Shown here one piece after another: positions 7,664 to 16,083 of a stretch of 64,000 nucleotides of DNA; within the stretch, counting starts at the first letter, position 1, and every line of letters starts with the position of its first letter. The translations under genes and the position numbers were made by a program. Under the pieces are notes generated by a model. That model was not told the DNA's origin and made no database searches. It saw only the letters and a program-made list of their open reading frames with translations. Origin of the DNA: Sva-07 sp963793335 (lineage in GTDB: Bacteria > Actinomycetota > Acidimicrobiia > Acidimicrobiales > Ilumatobacteraceae). The DNA lies in assembly GCA_963793335.1 (NCBI GenBank), contig CAWBZS010000001.1, forward strand, positions 930,001 to 994,000. The letters run 5' to 3'.

Positions 7664-8977
7664 ATGACTCTTCTGCGCTCACCGAGACGAACCCGACCGG
7701 CCGTGATCGCTGCGGCAACGTTGGCGTTGGTGGCGGCCGCGTGTGGATCGGGGGACGCCGACGACTCGTTCGGCAACGCCGACGACTCATTCGGAGTCGC
7801 GCAACCCACGGCGAGCGCGGCGACGACAACCCCCGACGCACCGACCGAGACCGATGTGCCGCCGACGACGACCGAGCCTGCGGCGTCGATCCCGACCGCT
7901 GCGGTGGAGGAGACGCTGACGCAGCCGACCGTGACGGTCACGGACGTCGGTGTGTTCGACCGACCCGTGCACGTTGCGCACCGTCGAGAGCGTGGCGAGA
8001 TCTACGTCGTCGAGCAGCCGGGTCGAGTGGTCGCCGTGACCGACCAATCGAGCCAGGAGGTTCTCGACCTCACCGATCTCACCAACGCGAGCGGCGAGCA
8101 GGGTTTGCTGGGTCTGGCGTTCCACCCGACCGTCGATCTGGCGTACGTGTTCCACACCGACCTGAGTGGGGACACCGTGGTTGCCGAGTTGGCAGTGGAT
8201 CCCGCATCCTCGGCATTCGATCGCGACTCGTATCGGGAGGTACTGACGGTCGCCCAGCCCTTCTCCAACCACAACGGTGGGCAACTCGCGTTCGGGCCCG
8301 ACGAGCTGTTGTACATCGGGCTCGGCGACGGCGGATCGGGCGGCGATCCCGAGCGCTTCGCCCTCGATCCCAGCAGTCGCCTCGGCAAGATTCTGCGAAT
8401 CGATCCGGTCGCCGCGGGCGACCAACCCTTCACGATTCCCGCAGACAACCCGTTCGTCGGCGATGCAGGCACCGACCCAGCGATCTGGTCGCTCGGGCTG
8501 CGCAACCCGTGGCGATTCTCGTTCGACCACGACACCGGTGATCTCTGGATCGCCGACGTCGGCCAGGTCGACTTCGAGGAGATCAACCGCTCGATGGCCG
8601 TCGATGGCCGCGATGCCGCCAAGGGCGCCAACTTCGGCTGGAGCGCATTCGAGGGCTTCGAACCGTTCAACACCGATCAGTCGGCTCCTGGCGCCGTCGT
8701 CCCACTGTTCGTCTACGACCATGCCGACGGGCGGTGCTCGGTGAGCGGCGGCACCCTCGCACGTGGTGACGCGGTCACCGACCTCCGCGGGTGGTACGTG
8801 TTCGGCGACTACTGCACCGGCCAGATCTGGGCACTCGACCCAACTGCCCCGCCGAGCGACCCGCGGGTGTTCGAGATCGCCCAACTCGACCAGGTCGTCG
8901 CGATCGCAGCCGGCCCCAGCGGCAACCTGTATGCCGTCTCGAACAGCGGCACGGTCGCTCGCCTCGACCCGGGTTGA
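7664..8977 (+). CDS. Secreted lipoprotein, PQQ-type glucose/sorbosone dehydrogenase family
   Basis: An exported protein with a lipoprotein signal peptide (LALVAAACGS, lipobox Cys near residue 23). A Thr/Pro-rich linker precedes a six-bladed beta-propeller of the soluble aldose-sugar dehydrogenase group. Family hallmarks include EQGLLGLAFHP, HNGGQLAFGPDELLYIGLGDGGSGGDP and ADVGQVDFEEIN. These enzymes oxidise sugars with PQQ outside the membrane; whether this one binds PQQ is not shown. A 21-base direct repeat encodes ADDSFGN/ADDSFGV just after the lipobox. ATG 7664 is preferred, with GGAG 7 bases upstream; GTG 7661 is in frame. Confidence 0.8.
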   Translation: MTLLRSPRRTRPAVIAAATLALVAAACGSGDADDSFGNADDSFGVAQPTASAATTTPDAPTETDVPPTTTEPAASIPTAAVEETLTQPTVTVTDVGVFDRPVHVAHRRERGEIYVVEQPGRVVAVTDQSSQEVLDLTDLTNASGEQGLLGLAFHPTVDLAYVFHTDLSGDTVVAELAVDPASSAFDRDSYREVLTVAQPFSNHNGGQLAFGPDELLYIGLGDGGSGGDPERFALDPSSRLGKILRIDPVAAGDQPFTIPADNPFVGDAGTDPAIWSLGLRNPWRFSFDHDTGDLWIADVGQVDFEEINRSMAVDGRDAAKGANFGWSAFEGFEPFNTDQSAPGAVVPLFVYDHADGRCSVSGGTLARGDAVTDLRGWYVFGDYCTGQIWALDPTAPPSDPRVFEIAQLDQVVAIAAGPSGNLYAVSNSGTVARLDPG

Positions 8978-8990
8978 CCCTCCGCCCGGA

Positions 8991-10205
8991 TCAGCCCGGT
9001 TCGTCGGCGCCCAGACGGTCGAGCATCGATACGAGGACATCCGGCTCGCTGACGAACACCGCGTCCGGATGAATGCCACGAACGCGATCGCGCAGGCCGG
9101 CATCGCGAGTCACGAACACGCTCTTGGTCGCAGGAGCGAGTTCGAGCGATGCGGTGAGCATCGGCAGATCCGACGCCGTGTCGCCACAGATGAGGCTCAC
9201 ACCGTTCGCCAAGTCCAGCCCGACATCGTCGTTCAGGAACCGAACACCATCGCCTTTGTCGAAGTCGCGGGCGCCACCATCGTCGCGGTCGTCGATGGTG
9301 AGGATCAGCTCCAGGTCGAGTCCGGTGTCCTCGATACGGAACAGCGACCCGTCGGGATCGATCGAACGGACGAGGTCGCTCACCTGCTCCCGGAACCCTT
9401 CGGAGTGTTCGGCGGGGATCGATCCGGTGATGTCCTGGCGAGCGATCGTCGTCTGGCCGAACTTGTGTTGCAGACCCGACCCGACCTGCGTGAAGACGTC
9501 GTAGCCGGGCTGAGCGAGGAGCGCGTCGATCCCATCGTTGAGCACATCGAGCTGACGCTGCTTGCCCGCGTCGATCGGGAACGTGCGGCGGACGCCAGCG
9601 CGATCGAAGTACTCCCGACCCTTGGAGCCCGCCATGACCACCGCGCCCGGAGGGCTGACTGCGAGATCGACGAGACCGATCCCGTCGAGCGGGGCCGAGG
9701 TCAGCACCACGGTCGTGCGCGCGCCCCTGCGGGCGAACCGGGAGAGGTAGACCGCGTTGTACACGGACTGCACCGAGGATGCATACCGTCCGCAGTAGTT
9801 GTTGATCGTCCCGTCTCGATCGGTGATCAACGCCTGGAACGTCGATCCCTGCAGCGCGTCGAGCCCCTCCTCGACCTCGTCGGCGAACCCCTGGTGGCGC
9901 CGTTCGAAGTCCTCACGGAGGGCATCCTCACCGTGTTCGAGAAAGCGCAGATCGGTCGTCAGCTCGCCGATCTCGTAGCTGAGATCGACATGGATCGGAC
10001 GCGTGCCCTCGAGGAGCAGGCGCCGACCTGCCGCTTCCTCCGGAATGGCGACCAGGCGGTCGAGCACGTCACGCAGCGATTCGATCCCCTGCGGTGCCGC
10101 AGGGCGAGACGCCAACACGTCCTCCGTCAGGGCTCGGCGAATCGGGATCGTCGAGTGCATCGTCTCGTAGAACTTCGCGAGCGTGTCGACATCGGTGCGG
10201 GCCAC
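8991..10205 (-). CDS. HAD-superfamily hydrolase, trehalose-phosphatase-like
   Basis: A 404-residue protein with a HAD phosphatase domain. The nucleophile motif is ALITDRDGTINNY (Asp129, acid Asp131 by this start), and the metal-binding end is CGDTASDLPML. The about 120-residue N-terminal region is not recognised. The IIB-type cap arrangement and motif style resemble sugar-phosphate phosphatases such as trehalose-6-phosphate phosphatase, but no partner synthase is nearby, so the substrate is open. GTG 10205 is preferred over the upstream TTG 10232 because a TACAGT -10 box lies 6 bases before it. Confidence 0.65.
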   Translation of the reverse strand: MARTDVDTLAKFYETMHSTIPIRRALTEDVLASRPAAPQGIESLRDVLDRLVAIPEEAAGRRLLLEGTRPIHVDLSYEIGELTTDLRFLEHGEDALREDFERRHQGFADEVEEGLDALQGSTFQALITDRDGTINNYCGRYASSVQSVYNAVYLSRFARRGARTTVVLTSAPLDGIGLVDLAVSPPGAVVMAGSKGREYFDRAGVRRTFPIDAGKQRQLDVLNDGIDALLAQPGYDVFTQVGSGLQHKFGQTTIARQDITGSIPAEHSEGFREQVSDLVRSIDPDGSLFRIEDTGLDLELILTIDDRDDGGARDFDKGDGVRFLNDDVGLDLANGVSLICGDTASDLPMLTASLELAPATKSVFVTRDAGLRDRVRGIHPDAVFVSEPDVLVSMLDRLGADEPG

Positions 10206-10211
10206 AGCTCG

Positions 10212-10217
10212 ACTGTA
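10212..10217 (-). promoter_or_regulatory. -10 box for the HAD gene
   Basis: Minus-strand TACAGT, 6 bases before GTG 10205; fits a leaderless start and decides between alternative start codons. Confidence 0.5.
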
Positions 10218-10270
10218 GATCGTCGTGCGCAACGCAGATCAGCCGTCGAGCTCTGACCCAAGCGCCGCGA

Positions 10271-11029
10271 TCAGAGGAAGCTGAGCATGTCGGCGAAGAC
10301 CTCCTCGGCGTCGACGTCGATTCCCCGCCGACCGAACCAGTCGCACACGTTGAGCACGTCTCGATGCAGGAAGTCGATTCCTTGGAGGTTGGCGGCGATG
10401 TCGACCGACTGCGGAAAGTCGATGAACCACAGCCGCTGCCCCCACCAGAGCAGGTTGTACGCGGACAAGTCACCGTGTGCGATCCCTGCTGCGGTGATCG
10501 CTCGCAGCCCGGCGACGAACTGATCGAATGCGTCGGCCAGCTCGTTCGGCCTCAGCCGGGCCGCCGACAGCTGCGGCGCGGCCATCTCCCAACTGCCGAT
10601 GTACTCGAGGTCGAACACGTCGTCGGCGAAGCCCAGCGGATAGGGCACCGCCACCCCGTGCGACCACAGCGTCGACATCACGTCGTGCTCGGTCCCGGTC
10701 CATCGGTCCTGTAGCAGCTTCTTGCCGTAGGTCGACATGCGATCGATCGCCCGCCGGTCGCGGGACTTGCGGAACTGCCGGCCCTCTCGGTACTGCACGT
10801 CGTGCCGAAAGGCCGAGGAGCGCTGCACGCCGAGGGCTTCGAGCTGACCCTTCTGGGTGACGTGGCGGGGCAGGTACCGCTTGCGGGCGATGAGGCATCG
10901 TCGGCCGTCATCGCCGATTCGCTCGACGAGATCGACCTGGGCCTCCTTCCCGCTCTTGATGACGCCGTGGTCGACATCGGTGTAGGGCTCGTCGACGAGC
11001 CAGGACGGTTGATCGGGCATTGGGTGCAC
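10271..11029 (-). CDS. RIO-type serine/threonine protein kinase
   Basis: A 252-residue atypical protein kinase of the RIO1 group. Visible landmarks are the flexible nucleotide loop with VIKSGKEAQV (about residues 23-32), the ATP-anchoring lysine region CLIARKRY, the catalytic loop HGDLSAYNLLWW (residues 185-196) and the metal-binding IDFPQ (203-207) that replaces DFG in this family. All key residues are present, so it should be active; the target is unknown. It lies upstream of the HAD gene on the same strand and downstream of ppk2. Start is a GTG at 11029. Confidence 0.85.
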   Translation of the reverse strand: MHPMPDQPSWLVDEPYTDVDHGVIKSGKEAQVDLVERIGDDGRRCLIARKRYLPRHVTQKGQLEALGVQRSSAFRHDVQYREGRQFRKSRDRRAIDRMSTYGKKLLQDRWTGTEHDVMSTLWSHGVAVPYPLGFADDVFDLEYIGSWEMAAPQLSAARLRPNELADAFDQFVAGLRAITAAGIAHGDLSAYNLLWWGQRLWFIDFPQSVDIAANLQGIDFLHRDVLNVCDWFGRRGIDVDAEEVFADMLSFL

Positions 11030-11218
11030 CTCGGGCGCAGAGGAAGAACGACGATGGACGAACGTCGGTCGGCGCAGCCCTCGGGGCTCGTGGAGTCAGC
11101 TCGACAGCTGGGCGCGACCGGTGGGGAACCACACAGAAACGGTCATGTGCAACTCCTCCTTTCGATCGCGGACGTCAGCAACGTAGCCGACCGGCACGAT
11201 CGTGTCGCACGAGTTTCG

Positions 11219-11251
11219 CGTCACGTTTGGTGTCAGACACCAAACGTGACG
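11219..11251. terminator. Perfect palindrome at the 3' end of ppk2
   Basis: Sixteen-base arms around a single central base at 11235, with core acgtttggtgtc and its complement. It begins directly after the ppk2 stop codon on the minus strand. A 25-base version with the same core lies at 37725 at another gene end. The position suggests transcription termination, though no T-run follows. The rest of 11030-11218 contains no gene. Confidence 0.6.
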
Positions 11252-12235
11252 TCACCAGGTTTCGCCGTGATCGGGAAGCGCGTCGGGGGTCCCGACGATC
11301 ATCGGATCGGGCGCCACCGCCACCTCGGGGTTCTTGCCCTCGTACGGCAACACGTTGAGTACGTGACGCATCGCATTGATACGCCCACGCTTCTTGTCGT
11401 TGCTGCGCACGATGTTCCACGGGGCGAGCTCGGTCGAGGTGCGCTCGAACATGGTCAACTTCGCCTGGGTGTAGTCGTCCCAGCGATCCAATGAGGCGAT
11501 GTCGGTGGCACTCAGCTTCCACTGCCGCACCGGATCGATCCTCCGGATGGTGAATCGGGCGATCTGCTCACGACGAGACACCGAGAACCACAGCTTGATC
11601 AGCGTGGTCCCCGAGTTGATCAGCATCTCCTCGAACTGCGGCACCGTCCGCAGGAACTCCTCGTGCTGTTCCGGCGTGCAGTACCCCATCACCGGCTCGA
11701 CGCCCGCCCGGTTGTACCACGACCGGTCGAAGAACCGGATCTCGCCACGAGTGGGCAGGTGCCGGACGTAGCGCTGAAAGAACCATTCACCCTGCTCGCG
11801 CTCGGAGGGCACCCCGAGCGCCACCACCTCGGCACCACGAGGATCGAGATGCTCGAGGAACCGCTTGATGGTGCCGCCCTTGCCCGCTGCGTCGCGCCCC
11901 TCGAACACCAGCACGAGCTTGTGTCCGCTCGACTTCAGCCAGTCCTGCGCCTTGAGCAGCTCCACTTGGAGATCGCGCTTGAGCGCCTCGTACTCGGAGC
12001 GCGACATTCGTTCGTCGTAGGGATAGCTCTCGCGCCAGGTTTCGACCGGGAGCCCATTGGGACCCAGCAGGATCGGATCATCGACCTGGTCGAACGTGCC
12101 CTCGACGGTGAACCCTCGCGCCGCGATCTCCTCGGACGTCATCGACCGGAACGACTCGATCAGCCGGTCGATGTCGGTCAGCTGACGACCGCTCGGCTTG
12201 CGCGGCGGCGCCGGAATGTCAGCAGGCGTCGTCAC
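11252..12235 (-). CDS. ppk2: Polyphosphate kinase 2 (PPK2 family)
   Basis: PPK2 enzymes transfer phosphate between polyphosphate and nucleoside mono- or diphosphates. The 327-residue protein has the Walker A motif FEGRDAAGKGGT (about residues 111-122), the Walker B-like RFFDRSWYNRAGVEP (about 168-181) and the lid segment RFTIRRIDPVRQWKLS. Length and the N-terminal extension fit class I-type single-domain PPK2. Start is a GTG at 12235 encoding MTTPADIP. Expected to work with the ppk1 found at 26706 in polyphosphate turnover. Whether ADP, GDP or AMP is preferred cannot be decided here. Confidence 0.92.
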   Translation of the reverse strand: MTTPADIPAPPRKPSGRQLTDIDRLIESFRSMTSEEIAARGFTVEGTFDQVDDPILLGPNGLPVETWRESYPYDERMSRSEYEALKRDLQVELLKAQDWLKSSGHKLVLVFEGRDAAGKGGTIKRFLEHLDPRGAEVVALGVPSEREQGEWFFQRYVRHLPTRGEIRFFDRSWYNRAGVEPVMGYCTPEQHEEFLRTVPQFEEMLINSGTTLIKLWFSVSRREQIARFTIRRIDPVRQWKLSATDIASLDRWDDYTQAKLTMFERTSTELAPWNIVRSNDKKRGRINAMRHVLNVLPYEGKNPEVAVAPDPMIVGTPDALPDHGETW

Positions 12236-12278
12236 AGCGGATCTGGACTCGGGCTGATCGATGGGTGGGCCACAACAG

Positions 12279-13670
12279 TCAGGCTACGCGTTCGAACCTC
12301 ACGCGTCCCAGCGTGGTGTCGGCACTCACCAGGCGAACTCTGACCTCGTCGCCAGGGTCGACACGCCGAGCATCCACCCGCGCCACCACAGCCGGCTCGA
12401 GCAGCTGAATGCGCGCACCGCGGTCGTCCTCATCGGTGACCACGGCGTCGAAGAGGTCCCCTTCGCGGCCGGACAGGACGACCGCCTCCGCGAGATCGAG
12501 CGCGGCACGGTCGACCTGCGCGGCGCGCGACCTCGCCGCGCCCATGGTGTCGGGCAGCGCGGCGAACGCTGTCTCGATCTCTGGGTTCACATGGTCGCCT
12601 GCAACCACAGCGACGGCGGCCTCGATGATGTACCGATCGACGAGGCGACGCAGCGGAGCGGTCGCGTGGGTGTAGGTGGCGGCCACCGCAGCATGCCAGG
12701 GCACCTCACCGGTGCGGTAGGGCTCGTACGACGCTCGGCCACTCGCTCGCCGAACTGCGAGTTGGAACGCTGCGGTTCTGGGGTCGTCGCGGACGAGCGT
12801 CGGCTCGTACTCGGCCAGCGACGACTCCGTCGGCCAGTCGAGTCCGAAGGCCTGGGCGGTCTGGCGCAACCGGCGCTCGCCCCGACCATCGACCGCCGGC
12901 ATGGTGCGGAACAGCCCGGTGCCGGCGGCGTGCAGGGCGTCTGCGACGGCCATGTTCGTTGCCAGCGACATCGCCGCGCCTTGCCGTTCGACCTCCCGAC
13001 GCGGCCGGAACCGCAACGCGTAGGAATCGTCGATGCGGCGCACCTCCTGCTCGGGGAAGTCGATGCGGTCAGCACCACGGGAGCGTTCGGACACCTCGAT
13101 GCGTTGCGCCAACTCCGTGAACTCATTCGGGAGTTCCTCGGGCCGCACGGTGGCGTAGGCCAGCTGCCGACGGCTGCGCACCAGCGCCCGTTCTGCCCCG
13201 TCGAGCACGACCGAGCCATCCGGTGACACTCGTACCACGAACACCACCGCAGGTCGATCGACGCCGGCGAGCAGGCTGGCCGCGCCCTCGGCGAGCTGCG
13301 GCGGGTGCAACCCTGCTCGACCGTCCGGCAGGTAGAGCGTGACGCCGCGGCGCCAGGCTTCGGTGTCGATGGCACCGCCGGGACGAACGAACCAGGCGAC
13401 GTCGGCGATCGCGTAGCGCAGCACGATGTCGGAGCCGGTTCGCTCGATCGCGAAAGCTTGGTCGAGGTCGGTGCTGCCGGCCGGGTCGAGCGTGATGAAG
13501 TCGACGTCGGTCCGATCGATGCGACCGTCACCCGCCCGAGCGGGCTCTCGTGTCACCTCGTCGGCCTCGGCGAGGACCTCGGGCGTGAAGCCCTCAGGAA
13601 CAGCGAACCGCTCGCGAATGGCATCGAGACCGGCCTGGAACACTCCGGCGTCGTCGACGAGCAGGACCAT
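12279..13670 (-). CDS. RNB-domain ribonuclease (RNase II/R family, short form)
   Basis: A 463-residue 3'-5' exoribonuclease-like protein. The RNB catalytic signature FITLDPAGSTDLDQAF carries the metal-binding aspartates, and the later YTHATAPLRRLVDRYI segment is the usual conserved RNB end. It lacks the N-terminal cold-shock domains and is much shorter than RNase R, as in the compact actinobacterial form. It starts 24 bases after mreB ends, on the same strand, so the two are probably co-transcribed. Confidence 0.85.
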   Translation of the reverse strand: MVLLVDDAGVFQAGLDAIRERFAVPEGFTPEVLAEADEVTREPARAGDGRIDRTDVDFITLDPAGSTDLDQAFAIERTGSDIVLRYAIADVAWFVRPGGAIDTEAWRRGVTLYLPDGRAGLHPPQLAEGAASLLAGVDRPAVVFVVRVSPDGSVVLDGAERALVRSRRQLAYATVRPEELPNEFTELAQRIEVSERSRGADRIDFPEQEVRRIDDSYALRFRPRREVERQGAAMSLATNMAVADALHAAGTGLFRTMPAVDGRGERRLRQTAQAFGLDWPTESSLAEYEPTLVRDDPRTAAFQLAVRRASGRASYEPYRTGEVPWHAAVAATYTHATAPLRRLVDRYIIEAAVAVVAGDHVNPEIETAFAALPDTMGAARSRAAQVDRAALDLAEAVVLSGREGDLFDAVVTDEDDRGARIQLLEPAVVARVDARRVDPGDEVRVRLVSADTTLGRVRFERVA

Positions 13671-13694
13671 GCGCTCAGCGGTGCGACGACCGGC

Positions 13695-14699
13695 TCAGCG
13701 TCGGGCGCCCATGAACATGCCCTTGAGCGCCTCGTAGTGCTCGATCACATGGCCTGCGCCGAGCACCACGGCTTCGAGGGGGACGTTCGACATGCGCACC
13801 GGCACCTCTGTCTCGCGTTCGATCCGCTCGGCCAGGCCGCGCAGCAGCCCACCGCCACCGACGAGGAACATGCCCCGCACCAGGAAATCCTGTGACAGCT
13901 CGGGCGGCGCCTTGGACAAGCACCGGATCACCGAGGCGACGATCGACGACACCACGTCTTCGATGGCGTACCGCACCTCCTCGGGAGTGAGCAACACGGT
14001 CTTGGGCAGGCCGGTCATCATGTCGCGGCCACGCACCTCGGCCTGATGCTCGTCAGGGGTGGGATCAGCGGACCCGATGGCGACCTTGATCTCCTCAGCC
14101 GTTCGTTCGCCGATCGCGATGCCATGCTCGCGGCGAACGTAGTTCTGGATGGCGGCGTCGATGTCGAACGATCCGACGCGAACCGCTTCCAGGGCGACGA
14201 TGCCACCGAGGCTGATCACTGCGGTCTCGCTCGTGCCGCCACCGATGTCGATCACCATGTTGCCGACGGGCTCGTCGATGGGCAGGTCTGCACCGATCGC
14301 TGCCGCCATCGGCTGCTCGATCAGGTTCGCGTCCGCGGCTCCCGCTCGCCGAGCCGCATCGGTGACGGCACGACGCTCGACTTCGGTGATCGCCGACGGC
14401 ACGCAGATGACCACCTTCGGACGGGTGAATCTGCTCACCCCCACACGCTGCAGCAGCAGCCGAATCATCCGTTCGGTGATCTCGAAGTCGGTGATCGCTC
14501 CGCCCCGCAGCGGCCGCACGGCGACGATGTACCCAGGTGTGCGCCCGATCATCTGCCACGCCTCGCGGCCGGTGGCGAGCACTTCGCCGGTTTGACGGTT
14601 GAGCGCGATGACCGAGGGCTCGTTGAGCACGATCCCGCGCCCTTTCATGTACACGAGGGTGTTCGCGGTACCGAGGTCGATGGCGAGGTCACGCGCCAT
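13695..14699 (-). CDS. mreB: Rod shape-determining protein MreB
   Basis: A bacterial actin that polymerises under the membrane and guides lateral cell-wall growth. The 334-residue protein has the phosphate-1 loop AIDLGTANTLVYMKGRG, the connector and phosphate-2 region MVIDIGGGTSETAVISLGG and the adenosine motif LVGGGGLLRGL. Full length. No mreC, mreD or pbp genes follow; instead an RNB ribonuclease lies downstream. Many actinomycetes lack MreB, so its presence suggests a rod-like or MreB-using lineage. Confidence 0.93.
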   Translation of the reverse strand: MARDLAIDLGTANTLVYMKGRGIVLNEPSVIALNRQTGEVLATGREAWQMIGRTPGYIVAVRPLRGGAITDFEITERMIRLLLQRVGVSRFTRPKVVICVPSAITEVERRAVTDAARRAGAADANLIEQPMAAAIGADLPIDEPVGNMVIDIGGGTSETAVISLGGIVALEAVRVGSFDIDAAIQNYVRREHGIAIGERTAEEIKVAIGSADPTPDEHQAEVRGRDMMTGLPKTVLLTPEEVRYAIEDVVSSIVASVIRCLSKAPPELSQDFLVRGMFLVGGGGLLRGLAERIERETEVPVRMSNVPLEAVVLGAGHVIEHYEALKGMFMGARR

Positions 14700-14743
14700 G
14701 CTGTCGCCTCACGCCTCGCCGAGCGAGCAGCCGACACGGGTCG

Positions 14744-14962
14744 TCACAGATCATCGCCCCCATCATCGCTGGTCGAGGTGCGCTCGGATGGTTTCATCCG
14801 CTCGGATGTCTGGCGACGGGCTTCGGGCGAGAGCGCGTCGATCTGGCGTCGGAACGAATCGATGTGGTCGGTCGAGCGCCGACCGCGACCGCGCGACCCC
14901 CGCAGGAGCGCAGCAACGACCGCAACGGCCGACACGACACCGGCGATCACCGCGACGGTCAC
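14744..14962 (-). CDS. Small single-pass membrane protein
   Basis: Seventy-two residues with one N-terminal membrane helix (AVIAGVVSAVAVVAALL) followed by an Arg-rich stretch and a charged cytoplasmic tail containing IDSFRRQIDALSPEARR. The tail segment looks conserved rather than random. The start overlaps the moaE stop by four bases (ATGA), which supports real translation. Function unknown; a role near molybdopterin synthesis or in cell-envelope assembly beside mreB cannot be separated by context. Confidence 0.6.
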   Translation of the reverse strand: MTVAVIAGVVSAVAVVAALLRGSRGRGRRSTDHIDSFRRQIDALSPEARRQTSERMKPSERTSTSDDGGDDL

Positions 14963-15435
14963 GACCGTCCCACCGAGCGAGGATCACGCACGTCGTTGGC
15001 CCCGGTGCCCCAGTCGGCGCCGTCGGCCCATACCTCGTGCTTCCAAATCGGAGCCGACTCCTTGAGCGCATCGATGGCGAAACGTGCCGCGTCGAACGCC
15101 TCGGCACGATGCGGCGCCGACACGACGGCGATCACGGACGACTCGCCGATGCCGAGCCGACCGAGACGGTGCAACAGTGCAACGCGGCCCGTGTCCGGCC
15201 AACGCCGACGCAACTCGGCGCCGATCTCCTCGAATCGGATCGTCACCTGCTCCTCGTACGCCTCGTAGGTGAGATGCTCCACCCCGGCGCGCCCATCGGC
15301 GTGGTCGCGAATGGTGCCGCTGAACAACACGACCGCTCCGCAGCTCGGCCGAATCGCCCATTGGTAGGCGTCCGCGACGGGAAGCTCGGACGCGCCGAGC
15401 GCGAACCAATCATCACGTTCATCAGGCGGAAGCAC
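14959..15435 (-). CDS. moaE: Molybdopterin synthase catalytic subunit
   Basis: MoaE, with MoaD, inserts sulfur into precursor Z to make molybdopterin. The 158-residue protein has the GTIRDHADGRAGVEHLTYEAY segment and the active-site lysine region ALKESAPIWKHEVW typical of MoaE. No moaD or other moa gene is present in the window. GTG 15435 is the start, with a TACGAT -10 box 6 bases upstream. First gene of a minus-strand run that continues through the small membrane protein towards mreB. Confidence 0.9.
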   Translation of the reverse strand: MLPPDERDDWFALGASELPVADAYQWAIRPSCGAVVLFSGTIRDHADGRAGVEHLTYEAYEEQVTIRFEEIGAELRRRWPDTGRVALLHRLGRLGIGESSVIAVVSAPHRAEAFDAARFAIDALKESAPIWKHEVWADGADWGTGANDVRDPRSVGRS

Positions 15436-15441
15436 CTTCGC

Positions 15442-15447
15442 ATCGTA
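15442..15447 (-). promoter_or_regulatory. -10 box for leaderless moaE transcript
   Basis: Minus-strand TACGAT separated from GTG 15435 by 6 bases. Confidence 0.5.
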
Positions 15448-15516
15448 GCGACGCCGGCGCCACTCTCATGTGGCCGCGGCACGCACGCTCGGCACGAGTT
15501 GTACGATTTCGTCTTC

Positions 15517-16083
15517 GTGGAACCAGGCCCGCTGCCACCTCATGAGCGATCGTGGAGGCATCCCTCGGAACTCGGACCGACTCGCGTCGACGCCGACGTC
15601 GCCGACGGCAACGGCCGCGTCGCCGCAACCGCGTTGGCGGGTGGGGCCGCAGCGGTGATTGCCGTGGCGGTCCTGATGGTGGCAATGACCCCACGCACCT
15701 CGTCGGGGCCGGTCGCCCTGAGCGCCACGACCACCCCGATCATCGCCCGCGCCACCGTGAACGCCCCAGCACTCGACACTGCGGCTCCACGGACGCCGTC
15801 GATGCAATTGGGGTCGAGCGAGTTGATGCTCGCCTCCTTCTCCGCGTTTCCGCACTCCGTGACCCGGACGCCGCAGCTCGACCTCGACGGCACTGCGATC
15901 GCCGACGAGCTTCCGCTTCCTGACGACACCGTCATGGTCCGCACCGAGGCGGTCACCTATGAGATGCAGTGGCGCGTGGCGCAATCGATGCTCGCACCCG
16001 ATGGATCGGTGGTCTTCAACGACGACGGCGAACTCCTCGCTCACGTGGCGGCGGGCGAGTTGATCAGCCTCGTCGGCGGCTGA
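15517..16083 (+). CDS. Membrane-anchored protein of unknown function
   Basis: About 188 residues. The N-terminus EPGPLPPHERSWRHPSELGP is followed by one membrane helix (AGGAAAVIAVAVLMVAM) and an extracytoplasmic part of about 115 residues. This opening is a recurring N-terminal module ahead of a membrane helix in actinobacterial proteins, including some trypsin-like proteases, but no protease domain is present here. A TACGAT -10 box at 15502-15507 lies 9 bases before GTG 15517. The 3' end overlaps the convergent epimerase gene by 20 bases. Confidence 0.6.
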   Translation: MEPGPLPPHERSWRHPSELGPTRVDADVADGNGRVAATALAGGAAAVIAVAVLMVAMTPRTSSGPVALSATTTPIIARATVNAPALDTAAPRTPSMQLGSSELMLASFSAFPHSVTRTPQLDLDGTAIADELPLPDDTVMVRTEAVTYEMQWRVAQSMLAPDGSVVFNDDGELLAHVAAGELISLVGG

